From Candidatus Thiodiazotropha taylori (GTDB lineage Bacteria > Pseudomonadota > Gammaproteobacteria > Chromatiales > Chromatiaceae): 15,944 nt of DNA. The stretch is from positions 1-15,944 of the forward strand of contig JAHRHW010000051.1 of NCBI GenBank assembly GCA_019100305.1, read 5' to 3'. This document shows, one piece after another, positions 1-7,387 of this stretch (positions are counted from its first letter, which is position 1; each line of letters begins with the position of its first letter). Under the pieces are notes generated by a model. It was given only the letters and a program-made list of their open reading frames with translations. It searched no databases and had not been told where the DNA came from. A program made the position numbers and the translations under genes.

Positions 1-941
1 GTCACCAGAGGATCGACCAGGGTGTTGAACTGTTGTCGGCTCAAACTACCCTGCCAGCTCTCACCGGTTCCGATTGGGACTTCGATCTCTGTCTGTTCTG
101 CCTGTGTAAGGGCCTCTTTGGCTGCGCAGGCGGCATGCATCAGACGCTTCGCCATCCCCTGACTGAGATTCTCATCGAGACCGGCTTGCTGCATGATCCA
201 TTCAGCCACACAGCGATCGAAATCATCACCACCGAGTGCCGAATCGCCACCGGTGGCCATTACCTCGAAGACACCTTTTTTGAGTCTGAGTATGGAGATA
301 TCGAAGGTGCCCCCACCCAGATCATAGATCGCATGCACCCCTTCAGCCCCTTTATCGAGACCGTAGGCGACGGCGGCGGCAGTTGGCTCATTGAGCAGTC
401 TGAGGACGTGCAGTCCCGCCAGCTTGGCGGCATCCTTGGTAGCCTGACGCTGCGCCTCATCGAAATAGGCGGGTACGGTGATCACCACCCCTTCCAGCGG
501 ACCGCCCAGCGTTCCTTCGGCCCGCTCCGAGAGCTGCCTGAGCACTTCGGCTGAGACCTCCACCGGTGAGATATCCCCGGCTTCCGTTTTGATTCTGGGA
601 ACGCTGCTCTGCTGATCGACAAAGTGGTAGGGCAACTGACTGCCCAAGGTCTTGATATCGTCGACACCACGACCGATCAGCCGTTTTGCCGAGGAGATGG
701 TATTCAGTGGATCATCCACTTCCGACTGCTTGGCTTCGTGACCGACCTGTATGCCGGACTGCTGATAGCGCACCACGGAAGGCAACAGATGACGCCCCTG
801 CTGGTCCGGCAGTGTCTCGGCCTTACCGCTGCGAACTGTAGCAACCAGTGAGTTGGTGGTGCCGAGATCGATACCCGCAGAGAGTCGGTGCTGATGGGGG
901 GCCTGAGCCTGACCGGGTTCAGCAATCTGAAGAAGTGCCAT
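1..941 (-). CDS. hscA: Fe-S cluster chaperone HscA, N-terminal part (3' end beyond window)
   Basis: Hsp70-type ATPase that, with HscB, drives release of the nascent [2Fe-2S] cluster from IscU in the cytoplasm. About 313 residues are visible of a family usually near 616-620; the frame stays open at base 1, so the gene is cut by the window edge and not broken. The start reads MALLQIAEPG, followed by a PHQHRL segment typical of HscA (not DnaK) before the first phosphate loop GIDLGTTNS at residues 23-31. The second nucleotide-binding signature, DLGGGTFDIS, is at about residues 207-216, and NEPTAAA at about 184-190. The substrate-binding domain is not in the window. The ATG at 941 lies 14 bases after the hscB stop, with only a weak GAGATAG ribosome site, so translational coupling to hscB is likely. 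Position after hscB confirms HscA over DnaK. Confidence 0.96.
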   Translation of the reverse strand, partial: MALLQIAEPGQAQAPHQHRLSAGIDLGTTNSLVATVRSGKAETLPDQQGRHLLPSVVRYQQSGIQVGHEAKQSEVDDPLNTISSAKRLIGRGVDDIKTLGSQLPYHFVDQQSSVPRIKTEAGDISPVEVSAEVLRQLSERAEGTLGGPLEGVVITVPAYFDEAQRQATKDAAKLAGLHVLRLLNEPTAAAVAYGLDKGAEGVHAIYDLGGGTFDISILRLKKGVFEVMATGGDSALGGDDFDRCVAEWIMQQAGLDENLSQGMAKRLMHAACAAKEALTQAEQTEIEVPIGTGESWQGSLSRQQFNTLVDPLV

Positions 942-955
942 CTATCTCATTCCAC

Positions 956-1504
956 TCAATTCAAACTATCTTCAAGGTCCGCCTCCACACGCTCCGTCTC
1001 CGCACGGAGCTTCTGTAGAAAGCGCATTTTCCGCAAAATCTCTCGAGCCTCTTGCAACTGCTCATCATTCGGCGTTTCAAACTGCATCGCCATCTGTGCC
1101 ACCAGATCGGTGATCTGTTTGTTGATCCTGCCACTCAGGTCGAGCAGAGTCTCATAGGGCCCAGCCTGCTCACGCAGGCTCTCCAGCTCTTCCCGCAACT
1201 CCATCTGCTGCATCAGAAACTCCATGTCCTGGGTCGACTCGTTTTGGACATCCATCTCCACCCCATGCAGGGAGAGCAGATAGGCGGCCCGGGCTACCGG
1301 ATCCTTGAGGGTTTCAAACGCCTCGTTGATCAATGATGCGCCCTGAACGGAGAGACGTCGCTCCTGTTCAGTACCGTTTGCATATCGGTCCGGATGGACT
1401 ACCCGTTGCAGATCACGATAGCGATCCGCCAGGGAAGAGACATCCACAATGTAACCCACAGGCAGCCCGAAAAGATCAAAGTAATTTTTCGAAAAATCCA
1501 GCAT
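956..1504 (-). CDS. hscB: Fe-S co-chaperone HscB (J-domain protein)
   Basis: J-protein partner of HscA; it brings IscU to HscA and stimulates its ATPase. The 182 residues hold an N-terminal J domain with the HPD motif at residues 37-39 (VVHPDRYANG) and a C-terminal helical domain beginning near FLMQQMELREELE, which in the family binds IscU. The N-terminus MLDFSKNYFDLFGLP aligns well with known HscB starts, so the ATG at 1504 is chosen. There is no Shine-Dalgarno: the ten bases before the ATG are the U-tract and a few bases following a terminator-like hairpin. Initiation must therefore use an AU-rich unstructured leader or depend on translation of iscA. Identity is secure from motif and neighbourhood. 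Confidence 0.96.
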   Translation of the reverse strand: MLDFSKNYFDLFGLPVGYIVDVSSLADRYRDLQRVVHPDRYANGTEQERRLSVQGASLINEAFETLKDPVARAAYLLSLHGVEMDVQNESTQDMEFLMQQMELREELESLREQAGPYETLLDLSGRINKQITDLVAQMAMQFETPNDEQLQEAREILRKMRFLQKLRAETERVEADLEDSLN

Positions 1505-1508
1505 ATCG

Positions 1509-1536
1509 AAAAAAACGGCCGCCCTGAGGCAGCCGT
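1509..1536 (-). terminator. Intrinsic terminator or attenuator between iscA and hscB
   Basis: Read on the minus strand, ACGGCtGCC and GGCgGCCGT form a stem of eight pairs with one mismatch around a TCAG tetraloop. It is followed at once by seven T residues. This is the classical form of a Rho-independent terminator. It starts 24 bases after the iscA stop, and its U-tract ends 4 bases before the hscB ATG. If active, it would lower or stop hscBA transcription relative to iscRSUA. Efficiency cannot be judged by eye. Confidence 0.8.
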
Positions 1537-1560
1537 CCCTTATTCTTTGTTAATGATGTT

Positions 1561-1884
1561 CTAAACCGTGAAACTTTCACCACAACCACATTCGCCATTG
1601 GCGTTTGGATTGTTGAACTTGAAGCCTTCGTTCAACCCCTCCCGGGCATAATCCACCTCGGTGCCATCCAGATAGACCAGGCTTTTCTCATCGATGATGA
1701 CCTTTACTCCCCGGTCTTCGAATACCTGGTCATCATCCTGAACTTCATCGACGAACTCCATTTCATAAGCCATGCCGGAGCAACCTGAGGTGCGAACACC
1801 CAGACGTATACCAATGCCCTTCCCCCGATTGGCAAGGAAGTTCTGAACACGCTGTGCGGCGGCTTCTGTGATCGTGATACCCAT
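1561..1884 (-). CDS. iscA: Iron-sulfur carrier IscA (A-type)
   Basis: A-type carrier that binds iron or an Fe-S cluster and delivers it to apo-proteins in the cytoplasm. The 107-residue length is normal for the family. The three ligand cysteines are present: Cys35 in RTSGCSGMAY, and Cys99 and Cys101 in the C-terminal GECGCGESF motif. The ATG at 1884 begins MGITITEAAA, the expected N-terminus, preceded by a weak GAG-rich ribosome site. It lies 39 bases after the iscU stop. It could be confused with ErpA or SufA on sequence alone, but its place between iscU and hscB supports IscA. Confidence 0.96.
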   Translation of the reverse strand: MGITITEAAAQRVQNFLANRGKGIGIRLGVRTSGCSGMAYEMEFVDEVQDDDQVFEDRGVKVIIDEKSLVYLDGTEVDYAREGLNEGFKFNNPNANGECGCGESFTV

Positions 1885-1923
1885 GTCTCTACTCTATCAG
1901 ATCGGCAAGCAACAGTGCCGAAA

Positions 1924-2307
1924 TTATTTCTCGTTCTTGTCCGAATAGTCCTTGATCGCTGCCTTGATGGCGTCTTCCGCCAAAACCGAGCAGTGAACCT
2001 TGACCGGCGGCAGAGCCAGCTCTTCGGCGATTTCTGAATTCTTGATCTCCTGTGCCTGCTCCAGGGTTTTGCCCTTGACCCATTCGGTCAGCAGACTGCT
2101 GGATGCGATCGCAGAGCCGCAACCATAGGTTTTGAACCGGGCATCTTCGATCACACCATCGTCATTGACCTTGATCTGCAGACGCATCACATCGCCACAG
2201 GCGGGTGCGCCTACCATACCGGTACCGACTTGAGTGTCTTCTTTATCGAAGGCACCCACGTTTCGTGGATTTTCATAATGATCCAGGACCTTGTCACTGT
2301 ATGCCAT
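1924..2307 (-). CDS. iscU: Fe-S cluster assembly scaffold IscU
   Basis: Scaffold on which [2Fe-2S] clusters are built from sulfur delivered by IscS. The 127 residues keep every key element: Cys37 and Asp39 in GAPACGDVM, Cys63 in TYGCGSAIASS, His105-Cys106 in VKVHCSVLAEDA, and the LPPVK segment at 99-103 that HscA recognises in this family. Start at the ATG giving MAYSDKVLDHYENPRNVG, with a CGAGG ribosome site 8-9 bases upstream. It lies 23 bases after iscS. Nothing unusual is seen. Confidence 0.98.
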   Translation of the reverse strand: MAYSDKVLDHYENPRNVGAFDKEDTQVGTGMVGAPACGDVMRLQIKVNDDGVIEDARFKTYGCGSAIASSSLLTEWVKGKTLEQAQEIKNSEIAEELALPPVKVHCSVLAEDAIKAAIKDYSDKNEK

Positions 2308-2330
2308 AATCTAACCTCGGAATGACGCGC

Positions 2331-3545
2331 TTAGTGCGCAGCCCATTGAATTGACTTCAGGTCGATGCCGTCCTTGAACATCTCCCATAAGGGCGACAGC
2401 TCCCGCAGTCGCTCCACTTCGCTACGGATCTTGTTGATCGCGTAGTCCACCTCTTCCACGGTGGAGAAGCGCCCCAGGGTAAAGCGGATCGAGCTGTGTG
2501 CCAGCTCATCCTCACGCCCCAGCGCGCGCAGTACATAACTCGGCTCCAGACTGGCTGAGGTGCAGGCGGAGCCTGAAGAGACCGCCAGATCCTTGAGCGC
2601 CATGATCAGGGATTCCCCCTCGACAAAGGCAAAGCTGACGTTCAGGTTACCGGCCACACGATGGCTCTCGTCACCATTCAGGTAGACCTCTTCCATATCC
2701 TTGATGCCGTCCCAGAGACGTTGCCGCAGACCGAGAATTCGTTCGTTCTCCGCTGCCATCTCCTGCTGGGCCAGATGGAAAGCCTCACCCATGCCGACGA
2801 TCTGATGGGTCGCCAAGGTACCGGAACGCATCCCCCGCTCGTGGCCACCACCATGGGTCTGGGCCTCCAGACGAACTCTCGGTTTGCGCCGCACATAGAG
2901 GGCACCGATGCCTTTCGGTCCGTAAATTTTGTGCGCCGAGAAGGACATCAGATCGACCTTCAGGCTCTGCAGGTCGATCGGCACCTTACCGGCACTCTGC
3001 GCAGCATCCACATGCAGCAATATCTTGCGTTCACGGGTCATCTCGCCAATCGCTTCGATGTTCTGGATTACACCGATCTCGTTGTTGACGTGCATGATGG
3101 AGACCAGAATGGTGTCGTCACGCAGGGCTGATTCAAGCCTCTGCAGATCGATCAGACCATTCGGCTCCGGATCCAGATAGGTGATCTCATAACCCTGACG
3201 CTCAAGCTGGCGGCAGGTATCGAGTACCGCTTTGTGTTCGGTCTTGCAGGTGATGATGTGGCGGCCCTTCTTGACGTAGAACTCCGCAACACCTTTGATG
3301 GCCAGGTTGTTGGACTCAGTCGCACCGGAGGTCCAGACGATCTCCTTCGGATCGGCATTGACCAGATCCGCCACTTGTTGCCGGGCTTTGCCAACCGCCT
3401 CGTCTGCCGCCCAGCCAAAAGCGTGGGAGCGGGAGGCCGGATTGCCGAAATCACCATCCGGTGTCAGATAGCTGCACATCAATTCCGCAACACGGGGATC
3501 AACCGGTGTCGTTGCCGAATAGTCCATGTAAATGGGTAACTTCAT
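2331..3545 (-). CDS. iscS: Cysteine desulfurase IscS
   Basis: PLP enzyme that removes sulfur from L-cysteine, giving alanine and a persulfide used for Fe-S clusters and, in this family, tRNA thiolation. The 404-residue length matches E. coli IscS. Visible landmarks are the N-terminus MKLPIYMDYSATTPVDPRV, the SGATESNN segment, the PLP-binding Lys206 in SFSAHKIYGPKG, and the catalytic loop Cys328 in SSGSACTSASLEPSYVLRALG. The C-terminus LSPLWEMFKDGIDLKSIQWAAH is typical of housekeeping IscS. The ATG at 3545 has a GGAG site 6 bases upstream, 24 bases after iscR. The upstream cysE gene makes the precursor for its substrate. Confidence 0.98.
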   Translation of the reverse strand: MKLPIYMDYSATTPVDPRVAELMCSYLTPDGDFGNPASRSHAFGWAADEAVGKARQQVADLVNADPKEIVWTSGATESNNLAIKGVAEFYVKKGRHIITCKTEHKAVLDTCRQLERQGYEITYLDPEPNGLIDLQRLESALRDDTILVSIMHVNNEIGVIQNIEAIGEMTRERKILLHVDAAQSAGKVPIDLQSLKVDLMSFSAHKIYGPKGIGALYVRRKPRVRLEAQTHGGGHERGMRSGTLATHQIVGMGEAFHLAQQEMAAENERILGLRQRLWDGIKDMEEVYLNGDESHRVAGNLNVSFAFVEGESLIMALKDLAVSSGSACTSASLEPSYVLRALGREDELAHSSIRFTLGRFSTVEEVDYAINKIRSEVERLRELSPLWEMFKDGIDLKSIQWAAH

Positions 3546-3569
3546 CTCAAACTCCGACTCTAGAACTGA

Positions 3570-4073
3570 TCAGGCCCCGGCAGGGCCGCTGGACATGTCC
3601 GTCATTGAAACATCCATACCCGGAGTCGCTTCCTGCTCTGGCTGTCCCTGTCGCTGAGCAACTTCACGAACCGCCTGACGGTCCATTAAATCCTGAAGGC
3701 TTATTTTGTTGAGATAGCCGTAAATCTGATTACTTAAATCCGACCACAGATCGTGGGTCAGACAGCGTTCATTGTTCTGACAGTTGTGGGCGCCGTTACA
3801 GCGTGTGGTATCGATATTTTCATCAACTGCAGAGATAACTTCACCAACGAAGATCTCATTTGCATTGCGCCCCAGACTGTAACCGCCGCCGGGTCCGCGT
3901 ACACTGGCAACCAGGGATTTTTTGCGCAAGCGTGAGAACAGCTGCTCAAGATATGAGAGCGAGATACCCTGCCGTTGAGCAATATCCGCCAAGGTGATTG
4001 GACCTTCTCCATAATGGAGTGAAAGATCCAACATTGCAGTCACCGCATAACGGCCTTTTGTGGTCAGCTTCAC
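3570..4073 (-). CDS. iscR: Fe-S sensing transcriptional regulator IscR (Rrf2 family)
   Basis: Winged-helix regulator that binds a [2Fe-2S] cluster and represses the isc operon when clusters are sufficient. It has 167 residues. The start MKLTTKGRYAVTAMLDL, the recognition helix region SLSYLEQLFSRLRKKSLV with Glu43, and the wing VRGPGGGYSLGR are all present. The ligands Cys92, Cys98, Cys104 and His107 are at the same positions as in E. coli. The start codon is GTG at 4073, with GGAG 8 bases upstream. An ATG 20 bases further up is in another frame and meets a stop within six codons. The C-terminal tail after about residue 140 is low-complexity and variable. Expected autorepression is supported by the box in its promoter. 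Confidence 0.97.
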   Translation of the reverse strand: MKLTTKGRYAVTAMLDLSLHYGEGPITLADIAQRQGISLSYLEQLFSRLRKKSLVASVRGPGGGYSLGRNANEIFVGEVISAVDENIDTTRCNGAHNCQNNERCLTHDLWSDLSNQIYGYLNKISLQDLMDRQAVREVAQRQGQPEQEATPGMDVSMTDMSSGPAGA

Positions 4074-4104
4074 TTCGTCAGCTCCATGAATATTTCCAAA
4101 CGCT

Positions 4105-4136
4105 AATATACATTCCCAACCAAATTAGTCAAGATT
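4105..4136 (-). promoter_or_regulatory. isc operon promoter with type-1 IscR box
   Basis: On the minus strand a -35 TTGACT (4127-4132) and a -10 TATATT (4105-4110) are 16 bases apart. A 25-base window at 4112-4136 agrees with the published type-1 IscR consensus (ATASYYGACTRWWWYAGTCRRSTAT) at 20 of 25 positions by hand count, and it covers the -35 and spacer. Binding here would block RNA polymerase, as expected for IscR autorepression. The element starts 13 bases after the cysE stop, so iscR can be transcribed independently of cysE. Site assignment is by inspection only. Confidence 0.82.
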
Positions 4137-4148
4137 ATCCCACCCTGA

Positions 4149-5024
4149 TCATTCGGTGGTTTTCTCGCTCTCTGTGGATACCTCATCCAGCTTTTTCAGC
4201 TCATCCGCTGTGGAGATGATCTCGCAGGAATCCAGATCCGGCAGTCGGGTGCCATCCTCATCGATGCCGAGCTTTTTCATCGCCTCGCACATCGACTGCA
4301 TCTTGTTGTCCATGACGTGGATATGGTCCAGCATGCAGTTGATGGCATGCGCCACTGGATCGGTGGCATCCTTGGTTGCGCCATAGGCATCGAAACCGAT
4401 CTTCTTGGCGATCTCTTCCCGGTGGCCTTTGGTCTCAGGCTTACTCGGTGTAATCAACTTGCCGGGGACACCCACAACCGTGGCCCCTTCCGGAACATCT
4501 TTCACCACCACCGCATTGGAACCGATCCGGGCCCCTTCACCGACCTCGATGGGGCCGAGTACCTTGGCGCCGGCACCTACCACCACATCGTTGTGCAGAG
4601 TCGGGTGTCGTTTACCCTTCTCCCAACTGGTGCCACCGAGGGTCACGCCATGGTAGAGGGTGCAATCGTCACCGATCACCGCTGTCTCGCCAATCACCAC
4701 ACCCATGCCGTGATCGATAAAAAACCGTCTGCCGATCACCGCTCCCGGATGGATCTCGATTCCGGTCAGCAGTCTGGCAAGATTGGATATGATCCGCGCC
4801 AGCCACTTCAGCCCCAGATTCCATAATCCGTGAGAGAGACGATGAAATATCACCGCATGCACACCCGGGTAGGTGGTGACCACCTCAAAGGCATTGCGGG
4901 CGGCAGGATCACGCTCGAAAACACTCTGGATATCCTCTTTCCAGCGTGAGACTTTACGTTCTCCTGATTCTTCCAACTGCTTACCTACGACTGGTTGTGT
5001 TAACGGTGAGGCCACTCTATGCAT
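4149..5024 (-). CDS. cysE: Serine O-acetyltransferase CysE
   Basis: Transfers acetyl from acetyl-CoA to serine, the first committed step of cysteine synthesis, so it feeds the IscS substrate pool. The conserved part runs from SRWKEDIQSVFERDPAARN through a left-handed beta-helix of hexapeptide repeats. The catalytic His is in FIDHGMG (about residue 105 from this start), followed by KRHPTL and a C-terminal acidic tail. From the ATG at 5024 the protein has 291 residues, against 258-273 for well-known members. The start is uncertain. No start codon lies just before the conserved region although AGGAG is there. A TTG at 4976 with an AGG site 7 bases upstream (275 residues) is an alternative, as are ATGs at 5093 and 5087. 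The family and its place before iscR are secure. Confidence 0.93.
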   Translation of the reverse strand: MHRVASPLTQPVVGKQLEESGERKVSRWKEDIQSVFERDPAARNAFEVVTTYPGVHAVIFHRLSHGLWNLGLKWLARIISNLARLLTGIEIHPGAVIGRRFFIDHGMGVVIGETAVIGDDCTLYHGVTLGGTSWEKGKRHPTLHNDVVVGAGAKVLGPIEVGEGARIGSNAVVVKDVPEGATVVGVPGKLITPSKPETKGHREEIAKKIGFDAYGATKDATDPVAHAINCMLDHIHVMDNKMQSMCEAMKKLGIDEDGTRLPDLDSCEIISTADELKKLDEVSTESEKTTE

Positions 5025-5124
5025 CCAGAAAGTGCAATCGGGCCGTGTTTGTAACAGGCCGGATCCGGTATGAAACAGAGGTTCCATAAACATAATGGTG
5101 GCATGAGGGGAGCAGATTATCCAC

Positions 5125-5149
5125 AATCCCGCACAAAATACTAGGGTAT
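5125..5149 (-). promoter_or_regulatory. Possible IscR-like site and palindromes upstream of cysE
   Basis: This 25-base window agrees with the type-1 IscR consensus at 18 of 25 positions (many degenerate), with a strong right half ACTAGGGTAT. It contains the inverted repeat AATAC-TAGG-GTATT at 5137-5150. It is followed by TTGATCAA at 5149-5156 and by the 13-base palindrome CATGCC-T-GGCATG at 5165-5177. No convincing -35/-10 pair was found beside it. The cluster of dyads about 100-150 bases upstream of the chosen cysE start suggests a control region, but the match is weaker than the one at iscR. Confidence 0.25.
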
Positions 5150-5257
5150 TGATCAATCGAGTTCCATGCCTGGCATGAAGAAATAAGTTAACTCTCTGTT
5201 TTTGAATGAGATAGTAACTTGAACTCGAAGAACAGAAAGGTGCGTTTGCCTAGCCGC

Positions 5258-5983
5258 CTAACGGCGCATCGATTTACGCCCCTGCATGGCGCTGAAAATA
5301 CCCCGCAGGATGTTGACCTCGTCTTTGTCGAGCCTCGCCCGTTGAAACAGACTGCGTAGTCGTCTGAGCAGTTTTTCCGACTGCCGCGTATCGGTAAAAC
5401 CAATATCATCCAGCGCCTGTTCGAGGTGACTATGGAAGCTCTGCAGCATATCCGCAGTGGCCAGATCCCGGTCGAACTCCGCCTCGGCAGGAGCCTTCTG
5501 CAAGTGCGCCAGATAGACCTCGTAGCTCAACACCTGAACCGCCATGCCGAGATTGAGTGAGCTGTATTCCTGGTTGGTAGGGATGTGTACCAGAAAAGTA
5601 CAACGATCCAGTTCGCTGTTGGTGAGACCTGAGCGTTCCCGTCCGAATACCAATGCCACCTCCCCCAGCTCTGCCTCGGCCACCAGTTTTTGTGCCGACT
5701 CTCTGGGGGATGTTACGGGCCAGTTGACCGTCCGAGCCCGGGCGCTGGTACCTACCACCAGTCGGCACCCATCGAGTGCCTGATCGAGCGTCTCCACCAC
5801 CCTCGCCCGATCCAGCAGGTCATCGGCTCCGGAAGCACGGGAGGTGGCTTCCGCATCGGGAAACTGCAATGGGTTGACCAGATAGAGTTGGGAGAGGCAC
5901 ATGTTTTTCATCGCCCTGGCAACCGCACCGATATTGCCCGGGTGGCTGGTATCGACCAGCACGATTCGGATATTGTTCAGCAT
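5258..5983 (-). CDS. trmJ: tRNA (cytidine/uridine-2'-O-)-methyltransferase TrmJ
   Basis: SPOUT-class enzyme that 2'-O-methylates the nucleotide at position 32 of the tRNA anticodon loop using S-adenosylmethionine. The 241-residue length is normal. The three SPOUT motifs are visible: HPGNIGAVARAMKNM at residues 14-28 with the conserved Arg23, VFGRERSGLTNSELDRC at 112-128, and YSSLNLGMAVQVLSYE at 140-155, which forms the knotted cofactor site. The C-terminal third is the family's helical extension, ending in a basic segment. Start is the ATG at 5983 (MLNNIRIVLVDTSHPGN); its ribosome site is poor. It is upstream of cysE with a 230-base space to the chosen cysE start, and divergent from suhB. Confidence 0.94.
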   Translation of the reverse strand: MLNNIRIVLVDTSHPGNIGAVARAMKNMCLSQLYLVNPLQFPDAEATSRASGADDLLDRARVVETLDQALDGCRLVVGTSARARTVNWPVTSPRESAQKLVAEAELGEVALVFGRERSGLTNSELDRCTFLVHIPTNQEYSSLNLGMAVQVLSYEVYLAHLQKAPAEAEFDRDLATADMLQSFHSHLEQALDDIGFTDTRQSEKLLRRLRSLFQRARLDKDEVNILRGIFSAMQGRKSMRR

Positions 5984-6239
5984 ATCCGGTTAAGAGTACC
6001 TGAATCGATGATTCGATTGTAGCGGCTCTACGCCCTCATCGGCTCCCTGCCATTCAGCAGATCAATTTGGAGCTGCCCACAAAGTGTACTCCCAGGGATG
6101 GAATGCCACTGGTCTGCAGCCACACCTGCTGGCAAGGGCACTCTATGAAGCTCAGAAAACGAACGATTTCATCGCCAGCCGATCCGCATCCGGAAGAAAG
6201 TGTTTATCCTGCCAGCCACATGCTGTATCCTCGCCGCCC
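5984..6239. other. trmJ-suhB divergent intergenic region
   Basis: This 256-base spacer must hold promoters for trmJ (minus) and suhB (plus). On the minus strand a TACAAT (-10-like) lies about 30 bases upstream of the trmJ ATG, but no good -35 goes with it. A small inverted repeat AATCGA-TGAT-TCGATT lies beside it. The suhB frame is open through part of this spacer, but that stretch has no resemblance to the protein family and is treated as non-coding. Confidence 0.5.
6203..6231 (+). promoter_or_regulatory. Possible suhB promoter giving a very short leader
   Basis: TTTATC (6203-6208) and TATCCT (6226-6231) are 17 bases apart. Matches to the sigma-70 hexamers are only partial (3/6 and 4/6). 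Transcription would begin about 6238, one to three bases before the suhB ATG, which has no Shine-Dalgarno. Spacing and absence of a ribosome site fit a nearly leaderless mRNA, but the hexamers are weak. Confidence 0.3.
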
Positions 6240-7037
6240 ATGAATCCCATGGTAAACATAGCTGTACGTGCTGCCCGCGAGGCCAGTAAGGTGATCACCC
6301 GCAACTTCAACCGGGTCGACCGATTGACCATCGCCGACAAGGGCAGTAACGACTTCGTCACTGAAGTGGACCGCAATGCGGAAGCCGCAATCATCAATGT
6401 GTTGCGGGAGAAGTTTCCCAGCCATGGCATTCTCGCTGAAGAGAGTGGCCATCAGGCCGGTGACGACTATCAGTGGATCATCGATCCCCTCGACGGCACC
6501 ACCAATTTTCTGCACGGCTTCCCCCAGTTTGCCGTCTCCATTGCGCTGAAAGTCAAAGGCCGCCTGGAACTCGGCGTGGTCTACGATCCGATCAGTGAAG
6601 AGATGTTCACCGCCAGTCGTGGTGAAGGCGCGCTGCTCAACGACCATAAAATCCGGGTCTCCCAGCGCAAAAGTCTGGATGGCGCCCTGCTGGGTACCGG
6701 ACTCCCCTATCGGGATTTCAGATTCGAAGAGAACTACATGGGTATGCTGCGCGACCTGATCAAGGAAACCGCCGGCATCCGTCGCCCGGGATCTGCCGCC
6801 CTCGATTTCGCCTATCTGGCCGCCGGCCGGACAGACGGTTTCTGGGAGCTGGGCCTAAGTGAATGGGACTTTGCCGCCGGTGCGGTACTGGTCAGGGAAG
6901 CTGGTGGCCTGGTCACCGATATTGGCGGTGGAGAGCGCTTCCTGGAGACCGGTAATGTGATTGCCGGTAATGTGAAGGTCCACAACGCCATGCTGAGACG
7001 CATCCGCCCCCATCTGGACGACAAACTCACCGCTTAA
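6240..7037 (+). CDS. suhB: Inositol monophosphatase family protein SuhB
   Basis: Mg-dependent phosphatase of the inositol monophosphatase family. In gammaproteobacteria SuhB also takes part in rRNA transcription antitermination and RNA quality control. The 265 residues carry the metal-site motifs EESG at about 67-70, IDPLDGTTNF at 81-90 and WDFAAG at 209-214. The start MNPMVNIAVRAAREASK matches the known SuhB N-terminus, so the ATG at 6240 is preferred over a frame-compatible GTG at 6084. There is no Shine-Dalgarno before it (TCGCCGCCC). It is the only well-supported plus-strand gene in the window and is divergent from trmJ, a common SuhB neighbourhood. The body shows no truncation or missing metal ligand. 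Confidence 0.95.
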   Translation: MNPMVNIAVRAAREASKVITRNFNRVDRLTIADKGSNDFVTEVDRNAEAAIINVLREKFPSHGILAEESGHQAGDDYQWIIDPLDGTTNFLHGFPQFAVSIALKVKGRLELGVVYDPISEEMFTASRGEGALLNDHKIRVSQRKSLDGALLGTGLPYRDFRFEENYMGMLRDLIKETAGIRRPGSAALDFAYLAAGRTDGFWELGLSEWDFAAGAVLVREAGGLVTDIGGGERFLETGNVIAGNVKVHNAMLRRIRPHLDDKLTA

Positions 7038-7159
7038 TTCCCAGGCGTAAGAACCGGGTTCACAGATTGCAGGTAGTTGCCGATCTGCTGCTCAAGAATT
7101 GCCCCAAATAACCGTTAGTTGGAGTGTAGATAACCTCTCACCCGGATGGGCAATTGCAG

Positions 7160-7363
7160 ATGCTAGAAGACCTTAAAAAGAAGAAAACTCTGAGTGACCG
7201 AGCGCTTGAGCTGGTCATGCGTGATGTAATGAGTGGACTGATGGATGTCTCAATGCAGTTAGGGAAAGAGTGCCTGGAAACATCGTCGGCCGAGATCTTG
7301 ATGACCTCACATGAGGAGAAAACGGAGGCTGTTCGAACCGCTAAGAAAACCCAGCTGAAGTAA
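7160..7363 (+). CDS. Hypothetical small protein, 67 codons
   Basis: I do not recognise this protein. It begins MLEDLKKKKTLSDRALELV and is charged and probably helical, with a Lys-rich start, a Met-rich middle (VMRDVMSGLMDVSMQLG), one Cys and a basic C-terminus. No signal peptide or membrane segment is seen. The ATG at 7160 lacks a good ribosome site; GGATGGG lies rather far upstream. It fills the gap between suhB and the convergent secF and is followed by a strong hairpin, which favours a transcribed unit. Length and weak start leave real doubt; it may be a chance frame. Confidence 0.35.
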   Translation: MLEDLKKKKTLSDRALELVMRDVMSGLMDVSMQLGKECLETSSAEILMTSHEEKTEAVRTAKKTQLK

Positions 7364-7387
7364 CAGCAAACGACCCCAGTGACTGGT

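Noticed and set aside
33..554. Plus-strand open frame at the left edge
   Set aside because: It lies opposite the ATPase domain of HscA, whose phosphate-loop motifs are clear on the minus strand.
6084..6239. N-terminal extension of SuhB from a GTG at 6084
   Set aside because: The extension has no family similarity, while the ATG at 6240 gives exactly the usual SuhB N-terminus and length.
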